From contig CAZVHA010000001.1 in the NCBI GenBank assembly GCA_964626905.1, positions 372,001 through 436,000 on the forward strand: 64,000 nucleotides of DNA. Reading direction: 5' to 3'. The notes beneath the pieces were generated by a model. It did no database searches. It had not been told where the DNA came from and saw only the letters and a list, made by a program, of their open reading frames with translations. Both the position numbers and the translations under genes were made by a program. Shown here one piece after another: positions 16,287 through 23,782 of this stretch (its first letter is position 1; the number at the start of each line of letters is the position of its first letter). The DNA is from REEB52 sp964626905. GTDB taxonomy: Bacteria; Chlamydiota; Chlamydiia; Chlamydiales; SM23-39.

Positions 16287-16745
16287 TCAAAAAGTGTCTC
16301 TAACTTCCAAAGTGATCCTTCTAGGAGGCATTTCTCGACAGAGCGGAGTTTCTCGATATTCCACCGCCCATATCCGAGCACCTGATCGCAATCCACTTTC
16401 TCGAATAGTAACGTTATATACTCCAGTATATTTATTATAAGAAGCATCCGGAATGGCGCAATCATTGTGAATCAAACGCAATCTGGGCCAATAAAATTTA
16501 CACTCTTCTGCAATTTTTCTCTTAAGGGATAAGATTGTATCCGCAATATCAATTGTGATCCGATCCACAAGTCTTCTGCAAAGTGGACATGAAGACTTCT
16601 TTTCTAACCACTTTCCAATACACTGATTGTGAAAAAAATGATGGCATTTGAACTCAGTTGTGCTTGTCGGATCAATAGAGCTAATGGGCTCTAAACAAAT
16701 GCCACACTCACCATATGTTTTTTTATCTGAAATTTCTGCTGCCAT
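16287..16745 (-). CDS. RING-H2 protein, probable E3 ubiquitin ligase mimic with a possible ubiquitin-like tail
   Basis: A 152-aa eukaryote-like protein. The ATG at 16745 has AGGAGA before it. Residues 14-56 form a complete RING-H2 finger with spacing C14-x2-C17-x16-C34-x1-H36-x2-H39-x2-C42-x10-C53-x2-C56; Ile16 and Trp46 stand where E2-contact residues sit in active RINGs. Residues about 63-125 resemble a ubiquitin-like fold: ITIDIADTILSLKRKIAEE, then LRLIHND, then TIRESGLRSGARIWAV, in the order seen in ubiquitin. There is no signal peptide, so delivery by type III secretion is the natural guess. It is co-directional with the toxin-antitoxin pair but 49 bp away. Confidence 0.75.
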   Translation of the reverse strand: MAAEISDKKTYGECGICLEPISSIDPTSTTEFKCHHFFHNQCIGKWLEKKSSCPLCRRLVDRITIDIADTILSLKRKIAEECKFYWPRLRLIHNDCAIPDASYNKYTGVYNVTIRESGLRSGARIWAVEYRETPLCREMPPRRITLEVRDTF

Positions 16746-16884
16746 AGATTTCTCCTTGTTGTGGAAGAGCATAATAATCCAACTCATTCAATTTGGCATA
16801 GGGAAAAATGTCATCTCCTCTTGAAAGGATTGAAAAAAATAGATCGGCCTGGTAGACTCCTATCCCTTTCTAAGGAGTTGATTT

Positions 16885-17583
16885 ATGTTCCGTCTGTTTT
16901 TTGCTCTTATGAGCGTGCTTCCCTTTTATGCGAGCACACAAGATATCCCCAAACTCACTTTGAGCGCATCTGCCACGCTTTCAAAACCGGCAGATGAACT
17001 TCAACTCAAAATAGGAGTTGTGACATTTGCCCAAACTGCTCAAGAGGCATTGAGGGAAAATAGCGAAAAAATGAATCGCCTTTTTACCCATTTAGAAGAG
17101 CTGGGTTTTAATGGGGACGATTTTGAAACCCATAAATTCACAGTAAATCCATCTTATGCACCAACCCCAAAAGATCCCCCCCCTTTTTGGCATCCGACCA
17201 TCAATGGTTATGAAGTGACAAACGCGATTCTCATCCATACATCCAAGCTCGAAATGACGGGACAAATCATCGATTCAGCCAATCAAGCAGGTGCAAATAG
17301 CATTTCAGACATCCGGTTTGCCCTTCGCAGTCCAAGAAAATATTGGACAGAAGCGCTCAGCGCAGCAGGATCGAATGCCGTGCGCGACGCCGAAGCGATT
17401 GCTCAAGCAACTGGAGTACAGCTGATCCGGGTCCTTTCGATCTCCCTCAATCACACTCAAATCCGATCGCCTCATCTCAATGTTGCTGCATTGGCAAAAG
17501 GGGAAAATCTATCGACGCCAATCGAACCAGGCGACGTATCTATCGAGGCGAATGTAACGCTCGTTTATGAAATTGGAAACTAA
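16885..17583 (+). CDS. SIMPL-domain (DUF541) secreted protein
   Basis: A 232-aa periplasmic or outer-membrane protein. The signal peptide covers residues 1-18 (FRLFFALMSVLPFYAS). The rest is the SIMPL/DUF541 domain: LTLSASATLSKPADELQLKI, a central NGYEVTNAILIHT strand, ANSISDIRFAL, and the A-rich helix NAVRDAEAIAQATGV. In other bacteria such proteins form channel-like oligomers and are tied to envelope stress. AAGGAG lies 9 nt before the ATG. It is 14 bp before the next gene but of different base composition, so co-transcription is uncertain. Confidence 0.85.
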   Translation: MFRLFFALMSVLPFYASTQDIPKLTLSASATLSKPADELQLKIGVVTFAQTAQEALRENSEKMNRLFTHLEELGFNGDDFETHKFTVNPSYAPTPKDPPPFWHPTINGYEVTNAILIHTSKLEMTGQIIDSANQAGANSISDIRFALRSPRKYWTEALSAAGSNAVRDAEAIAQATGVQLIRVLSISLNHTQIRSPHLNVAALAKGENLSTPIEPGDVSIEANVTLVYEIGN

Positions 17584-17597
17584 TTGGAAAACAAATC

Positions 17598-18479
17598 ATG
17601 ACCACTGTAAAATCTTGGCCCATAAAAACAAAAACACATTTGTTCACTTTCCTTATATTAGCATGCCTGTTTCATGGGACATGTTTTGCAAATAATTCAG
17701 CACCTAAGGAAGAACGCAAAACCTTCATTATTACTGGCGCTTCAGGTGCATTGGGGGGTGCAACTGCAAGATTGTTAGCACCTGATTATAATTTAATTCT
17801 GACTGGCAGAGATCTTACAAAATTAAAAAACCTACAGGAAGAATTAAAAACAATAAACTCTGGTCGTTATGATATATGCACTCTTGATTTCGTAAATAAG
17901 CCCTCTAGAGACAATTTTGAAAGTTATCTAAATCAGGCAGATACACCTATTTCAGGGCTTGTTTTAATTGCACCGAGGCCGCAATTTTATGGAAAAGTTT
18001 TAATGCAGGATGAAAGTATTTGGCTTGAAGTGTTTCAAAATACATTTACAGGTCCAATGGAAGCCTTAAAAGTAGCGTTACCTCACCTATCCAACCCCAG
18101 TAAAATCGTTGTCATTGCGGGAAATACTTCGGTCCAGTTGCAGCCTGAACATGGCCCCACATGTGTGATTCGTAGAATGTGGACAACTTATACTAAAGCT
18201 TTATCTCATCAGCTAGGCCCTCAAGGGATTAGCATCAATGCGCTTTCACCAGGCATTGTTTTGACGAGTTTCCATCAAGAAAGAATTCAAAAAAAATCTG
18301 ATGAAACCGGATTAAGCTATGATGATCAAATGGAAAAAGAAGTTGCTAGTATCCCTCTTCGTCGGCATGCAAAACCACAAGAAGTGGCTCAAACGATTAA
18401 ATTCCTCCTCTCTGAACAATCAGATTTTATTAATGGAGTTAATTTAGTCCTAGATGGTGGATTCAATTTAAGTTACTGA
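17598..18479 (+). CDS. Short-chain dehydrogenase/reductase-like protein with signal-like N-terminus and lost catalytic residues
   Basis: A 293-aa SDR. Residues 1-32 are a hydrophobic signal-like leader (FTFLILACLFHGTCFA). The Rossmann start ITGASGALGGATARLL is intact at about 46-60, and the C-terminus FINGVNLVLDGGFNLSY is the usual FabG-like ending. Aligning the helix before GPQGISINALSPG shows that the YxxxK site reads T-C-V-I-R, so both catalytic Tyr and Lys appear replaced. The gene is AT-rich compared with its neighbours, which suggests transfer. It may bind a nucleotide without reducing, or act on another substrate. Confidence 0.72.
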   Translation: MTTVKSWPIKTKTHLFTFLILACLFHGTCFANNSAPKEERKTFIITGASGALGGATARLLAPDYNLILTGRDLTKLKNLQEELKTINSGRYDICTLDFVNKPSRDNFESYLNQADTPISGLVLIAPRPQFYGKVLMQDESIWLEVFQNTFTGPMEALKVALPHLSNPSKIVVIAGNTSVQLQPEHGPTCVIRRMWTTYTKALSHQLGPQGISINALSPGIVLTSFHQERIQKKSDETGLSYDDQMEKEVASIPLRRHAKPQEVAQTIKFLLSEQSDFINGVNLVLDGGFNLSY

Positions 18480-18523
18480 ATGTATACCGAACTCGGCCAA
18501 AAACTTGGGAATTTGACAAAGTC

Positions 18524-18582
18524 GGCGCCACATATTTGAAGAAGCGAAGCGCTAGTATTCAAATATTTGCTCATCTGGCGCC
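18524..18582. repeat. Short imperfect palindrome
   Basis: GGCGCC at both ends (18524-18529, 18577-18582), with 9-bp complementary arms inside (18532-18540 and 18558-18566) and a GC-rich loop. There is no T-run, so it does not look like a normal terminator. It sits between the SDR and the F-box-like gene. Confidence 0.45.
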
Positions 18583-18633
18583 ATAATTTGGGGAAGACTT
18601 ATAGTAATTGTCACCTTTTAAGAAGGAGAACAA

Positions 18634-19389
18634 ATGTCAGTGGATTTACATTTCGATCATTTCAACAAATTGCCTCTAGACCTAAAAGAGGAAGTTTGGG
18701 ACTACTCCGATGAAGACTCGTTACTACACACGCCCTATGTATGCAAGGAATGGCATGGAAATTCCCTCCTTAAGGGGAAGCTAAAAAAAATCTCGGACGG
18801 CATTCATTCTTCCGAGAAAGAGGGATACCCAAGAAAAACCATTCACCTCTTCAGAAAGTGTAAGCAGTCCATTTCAAAAATGCCCGTGCTACGGAAATAC
18901 TACAAGCGAATGCATCCGGAAGAGCCCATTACCGTGCATCTTCCTCGTATGAGCCAACCGATCATGAAGTTTCAAGAAAGATTTGGCGCCGCGATCGCAA
19001 TGAAAGTGGAAGTAGTTGCTGATGAAACGATCCCCTATCTCAACAATGAAATGCAGGCTCAAGGCTTGAAAACAGTGTTGATCCTTCTCAAGCGGCGTCC
19101 TCGTAGCTTGTATGGGCGAGGCGAAATCCCCTGGTCCTTTTGCTGGGGAGATAATCACGATACGATCGAGCGGCTTTACACAAAAGTACATCGAAGAGAC
19201 GACCATCAAGAGGGGCAGGAGCCATGCCCCGATTGCCCCTTCACCCGCCCTGACGGCTGGGCCGGAGCGGACTCAAAGGATATCCACCCAAAACTGCTGG
19301 AAAATCTCCTACTAGGGCAAGATCCGATCTGCGTTATTCCAGGACTCAACAATCCTAACCCTACCGAAGAGGAAGCCAAACGGGAGTAA
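18634..19389 (+). CDS. F-box-like N-terminal protein, otherwise unknown (effector candidate)
   Basis: A 251-aa soluble protein. Residues 6-45 resemble an F-box: FNKLPLDLKEEVWDY, then VCKEWHGNSLL, with the conserved Leu-Pro and the VCK-W pattern. The remainder is not recognised; it includes a basic helix-rich stretch and, near 195-210, CPDCPF with Pro and Gly around it, which could bind a metal but is a single CxxC. The ribosome-binding site is AGAAGGAG. The hydrolase gene follows after 5 bp and may be co-transcribed. No signal peptide is seen, so type III export is the likely route if it is an effector. Confidence 0.58.
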   Translation: MSVDLHFDHFNKLPLDLKEEVWDYSDEDSLLHTPYVCKEWHGNSLLKGKLKKISDGIHSSEKEGYPRKTIHLFRKCKQSISKMPVLRKYYKRMHPEEPITVHLPRMSQPIMKFQERFGAAIAMKVEVVADETIPYLNNEMQAQGLKTVLILLKRRPRSLYGRGEIPWSFCWGDNHDTIERLYTKVHRRDDHQEGQEPCPDCPFTRPDGWAGADSKDIHPKLLENLLLGQDPICVIPGLNNPNPTEEEAKRE

Positions 19390-19394
19390 CAGTA

Positions 19395-20246
19395 ATGAGA
19401 AAAATACTCCTAACCTTTTTGCTCACTCCGTTTTTGGGATTTGCAGGGACTGTAGAACACCCGTTTGATTACGATCTTCATCTTTTTTCCCTCTCCGGAA
19501 ATCACCAACGGACGATGATTTGCTTTCATGGGTATGGAGACAGTTATCAAATCGCTAAGACCCTGAAAGATCTTTACCGACCAAAAGCCACACTCGTGAG
19601 TTTTAATTTTCCTGAACATGACCTCGAACAGGGAGAGAAATACGATCCAAAAGCCGCCTCCTTTGGCACAATTGATGAACTTCTCCCCGCCCTTTACGTC
19701 ATGAAGAAAATCGTTTTGGATCAAAAGCTCGAATCGATAGATCTCTATGGGTTTTCAGCAGGAGGTGGGGCCCTTGTCAATGCAATCGCAGCGCTTAACA
19801 CAACGATCTACGATGCAGAACTGAAAAGGATAGGGGTTGGAGCTAAAGAAAAAATGAGACTCCTTTCTGCCATCCAAAGAGGGATCGTCGTCCTAGATAC
19901 CCCTCTTAAATCCATAGAAGAGATTATGGACTTTAGAGGGGTGACGGAGGAGTTCGAAATTTTGGCTAAAAAATACCGGGATCACCACCTCAGGCCAATT
20001 GACTCACTGAGGATGTTGGAGGGACTCTCCCTCACTATTTTGCTCCACTTTCAAAAGAATGACGAAATTTTGTCCAATCGCGATGATCAGATTTATATTA
20101 AACGACTTAAAACAATTCAAAAGGATGGCATAGTCAATGTCATCATCGCTGACGAAGGGGGGCATATGGAACCCCATCATTCTCTTTGGAGGGAATACGC
20201 GCAGATGACCTCCGCCCGAAAGAGAACCGAAAATCGGCCAAAATGA
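19395..20246 (+). CDS. Secreted alpha/beta hydrolase
   Basis: A 283-aa hydrolase. Signal peptide MRKILLTFLLTPFLGFAG. The fold markers are MICFHGYGDSYQIAKTL (oxyanion region, near 43), the nucleophile elbow LYGFSAGGGALVN (Ser near 117), and a late GGHMEPHH supplying the His. The acidic residue is probably within HFQKNDEIL. The substrate cannot be deduced; lipid or ester cleavage at the host interface is plausible. It starts 5 bp after the F-box-like gene, so the two may form an operon. Confidence 0.75.
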   Translation: MRKILLTFLLTPFLGFAGTVEHPFDYDLHLFSLSGNHQRTMICFHGYGDSYQIAKTLKDLYRPKATLVSFNFPEHDLEQGEKYDPKAASFGTIDELLPALYVMKKIVLDQKLESIDLYGFSAGGGALVNAIAALNTTIYDAELKRIGVGAKEKMRLLSAIQRGIVVLDTPLKSIEEIMDFRGVTEEFEILAKKYRDHHLRPIDSLRMLEGLSLTILLHFQKNDEILSNRDDQIYIKRLKTIQKDGIVNVIIADEGGHMEPHHSLWREYAQMTSARKRTENRPK

Positions 20247-20360
20247 TTGGACATTCGGATAGAATTTAGGAAATCCCAGAATCATTTTTTTGCAGTGTTG
20301 CAACTATACGTATTCCTTTAAATTAAAATTTATTGACAACAACAAACTGATGATACAATT

Positions 20361-20882
20361 ATGGATCACAAAAAAATAAAAGAACTTATGATTACTGTAA
20401 ATGAAGTTAGTCAAGTTAATACAATTAAATTCAATCCCGATTTTTTGCGTCAAAGAGTGCTAGAGGAAGCCAAAAACACTCTCGATAAGAACGGGAAACC
20501 TTACTCTGACGCCGAACTTCGAGTTGTTATACAACGAATAGCTCAAGACAAAATTAATTTGCGCACTCCAAAAAATATTCAGAAAGCTGTACCTGTTGCG
20601 ATAGCTCAAGCTATGGAAGAAAGCGACCCAAGCATGTTTTTGGCAATGTACCAGGAATGCGTGGGGGAAATTAAGGAAAAAGAAGCCCGCTCTGCTGCCG
20701 AGAACAGTCAGGCAATGGAAGAAGAGGCCAGTAGCCAAGTTACTACATTCCTCAGCCACTATTATGGTGTTGCATTTTACAAAAAAACAGGGCTTGAAAT
20801 TCAATACTTAAAAGAAGTTGTGAAGAATCCTGATTTACTACTCCCCACAGAGTCAAACGACTTTGAGAAGAAGACGGTCTAA
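20361..20882 (+). CDS. Hypothetical protein
   Basis: A 173-aa acidic, helical protein with no family that I recognise. Features are a Lys/Glu-rich N-terminus, the FLRQRVLEEAKNTLDKNGKP segment, several Gln and Met, and a final YLKEVVKNPDLLLP. It has neither signal peptide nor membrane segment. An in-frame ATG at 20388 could also be the start. The gene is AT-rich. Terminator-like hairpins follow at 21031, behind the dispersed repeat. Its last 131 bp run opposite the tail of the DUF3800 remnant frame. Confidence 0.55.
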   Translation: MDHKKIKELMITVNEVSQVNTIKFNPDFLRQRVLEEAKNTLDKNGKPYSDAELRVVIQRIAQDKINLRTPKNIQKAVPVAIAQAMEESDPSMFLAMYQECVGEIKEKEARSAAENSQAMEEEASSQVTTFLSHYYGVAFYKKTGLEIQYLKEVVKNPDLLLPTESNDFEKKTV

Positions 20883-20896
20883 GAGACTTTAACGAA

Positions 20897-21022
20897 TTTG
20901 TAAAAATTAAGCGGCGAGCGTAGAAGCTCTCGCTTCGGGGGAAGGGCAAACCCCTTCCCCACCCATCCTGCATGCATGCGCTTCGCCATGCATGCAGGAT
21001 GGGGGATTGGGAATGCCCGGTC
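20897..21022. repeat. Dispersed repeat, copy 1
   Basis: The ~80-bp core beginning TTTGTAAAAATTAAGCGGCG recurs almost unchanged at 22330. It contains a GGGAAGGGC/CCCCTTCCC hairpin, and a second, longer hairpin built on CATCCTGCATGCATG and its complement around CGCTTCGC. On the minus strand it encodes the peptide GLPFPRSE-FYARRLIFT in whichever frame runs into it, as in both copies here. Confidence 0.75.
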
Positions 21023-21030
21023 GGCGTCTG

Positions 21031-21056
21031 AACCTCGGTTGTTACCGAGGTTTTTC
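21031..21056 (+). terminator. Rho-independent terminator
   Basis: AACCTCGG, a 6-nt loop, CCGAGGTT and then a T-run (TTTTT) read on the plus strand. It would end transcripts from the hypothetical gene at 20361 after passing the repeat. Confidence 0.6.
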
Positions 21057-21571
21057 GCTTTTCAGGGTAAATTTTTATAGCCGACTCTTCGTTCGGCCAC
21101 TTCCACAGCTTCTTTTTTAAAATTTCATAGCTTCGATTGTTTTGGTCTGGATTCATTAAATGACGCCCGATAGGGTAAGCAACTAGATCTGCTACTTGAA
21201 GGCCTATTACGTTTGTTTGTTTATTTGCAAAGCGAATTGACATGGGCATTCTTACACCCAATGCATTTTCTCCATCCACAGCTGCTTGAAACACTGATTG
21301 GAGTTGCCGATTCTCTTCCTTTCCCCTCTCTTCTACTATGACAAAAGTCCTGCTGTCCCTTTGTTCTTCTTCTCGAAAAAACATCATCGATTTTTCTAAA
21401 CAAAATCCCAAAGCCAAATGGTAGGGATTTGATAATTTTGAATTAGTTTCTTTAAGTTCCTGTTTATCTATTACGCTAGCTACGATTGTAAATGGAATTT
21501 GTTCCATTACTTGATTGAGATGGTTAAAAAATCTTTACTGTTTTCTGGGAGAAATTGAAATGAAATTTTGA

Positions 21572-21746
21572 TTATTAACCCGAGAGATCAACAGGTGACA
21601 AGATGCGTCAGCGAGGCACTGCCAGATCAAAGCGAAGCGGGTCGAGTGAGCGGGGTCAATAGTAAAACTATTGGCCCCCGAGAGAGAATTGATATGGCAA
21701 AGCCGCAGCAAGCAGATTGTCACCTGTTGATCTCTCGGGTTAATAA
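21572..21746. mobile_element. MITE-like element with 30-bp terminal inverted repeats
   Basis: The two ends, 21572-21601 and 21717-21746, are perfect 30-bp reverse complements (TTATTAACCCGAGAGATCAA and on). The arms continue to pair imperfectly inward (GCGTCAGCGAGGC against GCTTGCTGCGGC), and the centre is a CAATAG-TAAAA-CTATTG hairpin. The 175-bp unit has no transposase and only a spurious short frame. It sits just upstream of the broken DUF3800 gene. Its size and perfect ends suggest a recent non-autonomous element or a very strong structured RNA; I cannot tell which. Confidence 0.75.
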
Positions 21747-21809
21747 ATCCAAAAAATGCTTAGAGACTGTCAGAAGTAATCAATAAACAGTCCGGATAAT
21801 TAATTAATC

Positions 21810-21839
21810 TTGAAATAAACAAAACTAGTTGTTTATACT
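21810..21839 (+). promoter_or_regulatory. Promoter of the small membrane protein gene
   Basis: TTGAAA (21810-21815), an 18-bp spacer and TATACT (21834-21839), 31 bp before the ATG at 21871, in an AT-rich stretch. Confidence 0.55.
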
Positions 21840-21870
21840 TATTCAGATTTATCAATATAACGGAGAATTT

Positions 21871-22239
21871 ATGGCAGTTAGCAAAAATTTTACCAGCATA
21901 GAAAAAGGATTTAATATCGCCGGCAGTATTCCGATTGTTGCCATTTTTTCGGGCGCATTACGCACGTTGGCTTCCCAAGTCCAGATGGTTGCAAGCGTAG
22001 TCATTGGATTATTGAGCTTGATTGGGAAAATGGTTCGCCCCAACGATCAAATGTGGGGTGAATTAGCAAACAAATCTCTTGAAAACTTCACCCATGGCGG
22101 GCTGAACTGGCTTAGGGGATTAGGAGAATTTCTTTTAGGGCTTACCTTTTTTGGACCGCTCATTCCGCTCACGATTCAGTCGGCATCAAAAAATAAATTT
22201 GAACCGATCTACAAATACAGCGAAACTCCTGTCCAATAA
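21871..22239 (+). CDS. Hypothetical small membrane protein
   Basis: A 122-aa protein starting at ATG 21871, with GGAG 6 nt before it. It has two or three hydrophobic segments: SIPIVAIFSGALRTLA with MVASVVIGLLSLIG (about 17-50), and GLGEFLLGLTFFGPLIPLTI (about 85-104). The N-terminus is polar, without a cleavable signal. I know of no function. Proteins of this size with two bilobed hydrophobic segments are typical of chlamydial inclusion-membrane proteins, but the paired helices are farther apart here than is usual, so that is only a possibility. Confidence 0.55.
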   Translation: MAVSKNFTSIEKGFNIAGSIPIVAIFSGALRTLASQVQMVASVVIGLLSLIGKMVRPNDQMWGELANKSLENFTHGGLNWLRGLGEFLLGLTFFGPLIPLTIQSASKNKFEPIYKYSETPVQ

Positions 22240-22329
22240 CCTGTAGTTGAAAAAATGGTTTAGAGGCAAGGATCCGCTCTCGGCCGGTCTGCTCCCAGCC
22301 CAATGCTACCACCCCCCTGCAGGATGCAC

Positions 22330-22446
22330 TTTGTAAAAATTAAGCGGCGAGCGTAGAAGCGCTCGCTTCGGGGGAAGGGCAAACCCCTTCCCCCAATCCC
22401 CCATCCCGCATGCATGCGCTTCGCCATGCATGGGATGCCCTCTCGG
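22330..22446. repeat. Dispersed repeat, copy 2
   Basis: The first ~75 bp match copy 1 at 20897 with one change (GAAGCGCTCG for GAAGCTCTCG); the rest keeps the GCATGCATGCGCTTCGCCATGC hairpin with small indels. The stretch 22240-22330 before it and 22447-22549 after it hold no gene, only further hairpins: GGACCG-AAA-CGGTCC and a perfect 10-bp stem at 22523-22546. Confidence 0.75.
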
Positions 22447-22549
22447 CGGACCGAAACGGTCCGTCCTACCGGGCCGGCGATTTTTTTCGGTTGAATCCGA
22501 AAAAAATTCGAATCCTTACCACGGAAAGCCAAGCAGTTGGCTTTCCTTT

Positions 22550-22603
22550 CTTCCGAAACAAAAAGGGCCCCAGCAAAAGCTGGAGCCCTTTTTGTTTCGG
22601 AAG
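22550..22603 (-). terminator. 25-bp-stem hairpin at the 3' end of tRNA-Ser
   Basis: Arms 22550-22574 and 22579-22603 pair over 25 bp with a single mismatch around an AAAA loop. The stem contains AAAAAGGGC and GCCCTTTTT, so it could terminate transcription on either strand. The right arm reaches into the last bases of tRNA-Ser (CGGAAG on the plus strand), which is unusual. Confidence 0.6.
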
Positions 22604-22684
22604 AGGTAGGATTCGAACCCACGGACCCCGCGAAGGGTCTCCTGTTTTCAAGACAGGTGCAATCGGCCGCTCTGCCACTCTTCC
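22598..22684 (-). tRNA. tRNA-Ser (UGA anticodon)
   Basis: Reading the minus strand gives GGAAGAG paired with CTCTTCC as acceptor stem, a D arm with GGC..AGAGCGGCC, the anticodon loop CTTGAAA with TGA, a long variable arm (GACCCTTCGCGGGGTC) typical of class II tRNAs, and the T loop GTTCGAATC. The discriminator is G. No CCA is encoded. It ends the accessory region. Confidence 0.93.
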
Positions 22685-22725
22685 ACAAATAAAGGTTAGA
22701 TATTAAATTACCTAGATCGTTTTTC

Positions 22726-23757
22726 TCAAGAAAATTGCTCTAAAAATCGAACGTCGTTCTCCGTAAACATCCGGATGTCCCGAATATCATTCAAAAGCAT
22801 CGTCAACCTCTCAATCCCCATCCCCCACGCATACCCACTATACTCCTCAGGATCTATCTTCCCCCTCTTCAAAACCTCCGGATGGACCATCCCCGCACCC
22901 AAAATCTCTAGCCACCCCGTATGCTTGCAAAGCCGACATCCACTCCCCTTACACGAAATACACTCCACATCCACCTCCACCCCAGGCTCCACAAACGGAA
23001 AATAAGAGGGCCGATATCGGGTCTTCACCTCACTCCCAAATAACTTCGTCGTAAATTCGTCCATCGTCGCAAGTAAATCCGCAAACGTCACCCCACGATC
23101 AATATAAAACCCCTCAATCTGATGGAAAAATACGTGCGATCTCGCCGATATGTCCTCATTCCGAAAACACCTCCCAGGCGCCACAATCCGAATCGGTGGC
23201 TCATACTTCTCCATCGCATGCACCTGCACATTGCTCGTATGCGTCCGCAATAGTAAATCCCCATTCAAATAAAACGTGTCTTGCATGTCCCGCGCAGGAT
23301 GGTCCAAAGCAAAATTCAACCCCTCAAAATTGTAATAGTCCGTGTCCACATCAGGACCAATCTCGACAGAAAATCCCATCCCACGCAATATCTCAAGCGT
23401 CCGCCTCATCCCACGCATGATCGGATGCACCCTCCCCTTGCGCCCCACACGCCCAGGTAACGTCACATCCAGCCACTCCTCCATCAAACGAGCCCCTAAC
23501 TCCACCCCCTTCAACCGAGCAAGCCCATTCTCACAATGTAAAACCAACTCCTCCTTCAGATCATTGATCACTTTGCCAAAATGGGGCCTCTCCGAAGGAT
23601 CACAATCCTTCAGCGTCACCATCAGAGCCTGAATATGCCCCTTCTTTCCTAAATACTTTACTTTTAAATTCTCAAGATCTTTTGAATGAAGCGCCCCGTT
23701 CAGCTCATCCATGAAACGGTAACGGAGCTCCCCAATTTGCTCGTACAAAGAGGCCAT
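22726..23757 (-). CDS. pheS: Phenylalanyl-tRNA synthetase alpha subunit
   Basis: Class II aminoacyl-tRNA synthetase subunit (343 aa, usual size) that charges tRNA-Phe as an alpha2beta2 enzyme with PheT, which is not in the window. The N-terminal coiled-coil (1-90) binds tRNA. Motif 2 is CFRNEDISARSHVFFHQIEG (about 200-220), and motif 3 GMGIERLTML near the C-terminus. A Cys cluster CISCKGSGCRLCKHTG at about 268-283 is also present and looks like a zinc-ribbon-type site, a feature of some PheS proteins. It follows rplT by 25 bp in the infC-rpmI-rplT-pheS order found in many bacteria. Confidence 0.97.
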   Translation of the reverse strand: MASLYEQIGELRYRFMDELNGALHSKDLENLKVKYLGKKGHIQALMVTLKDCDPSERPHFGKVINDLKEELVLHCENGLARLKGVELGARLMEEWLDVTLPGRVGRKGRVHPIMRGMRRTLEILRGMGFSVEIGPDVDTDYYNFEGLNFALDHPARDMQDTFYLNGDLLLRTHTSNVQVHAMEKYEPPIRIVAPGRCFRNEDISARSHVFFHQIEGFYIDRGVTFADLLATMDEFTTKLFGSEVKTRYRPSYFPFVEPGVEVDVECISCKGSGCRLCKHTGWLEILGAGMVHPEVLKRGKIDPEEYSGYAWGMGIERLTMLLNDIRDIRMFTENDVRFLEQFS

Positions 23758-23782
23758 TTTACGCCTACTTGAAATTCTGTAA

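Larger units (their letters stand above)
20752..21507 (-). pseudogene. DUF3800 protein remnant
   Basis: The frame from 21507 to about 21060 matches the C-terminal two thirds of DUF3800 proteins (RNase H-fold-like, common on mobile DNA): FVIVEERGKEENRQLQSVF, MSIRFANKQTNVIGLQVADL, then VAYPIGRHLMNPDQ. The usual N-terminal FIDESG block is missing: a TAA stop stands in frame 33 nt before the first ATG and a MITE lies 65 bp upstream. After KIYPEK the frame runs on into the dispersed repeat (SESFYARRLIF), so the tail is not native. It is best read as a truncated, decaying gene. Confidence 0.68.

Noticed and set aside
20333..20359. TTGACA ... TACAAT before the hypothetical gene at 20361
   Set aside because: The spacer is only 15 bp and the -10 box touches the ATG; not strong enough to list as a promoter.
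15509..22684. Genomic island with att sites at tRNA-Ser
   Set aside because: No integrase gene and no second copy of the tRNA 3' end were seen; the accessory nature rests only on content and composition.
22260..22688. A 142-codon minus-strand frame and an opposite frame over the same stretch
   Set aside because: Both run through the tRNA-Ser gene, the hairpins and the dispersed repeat; neither looks like a protein.
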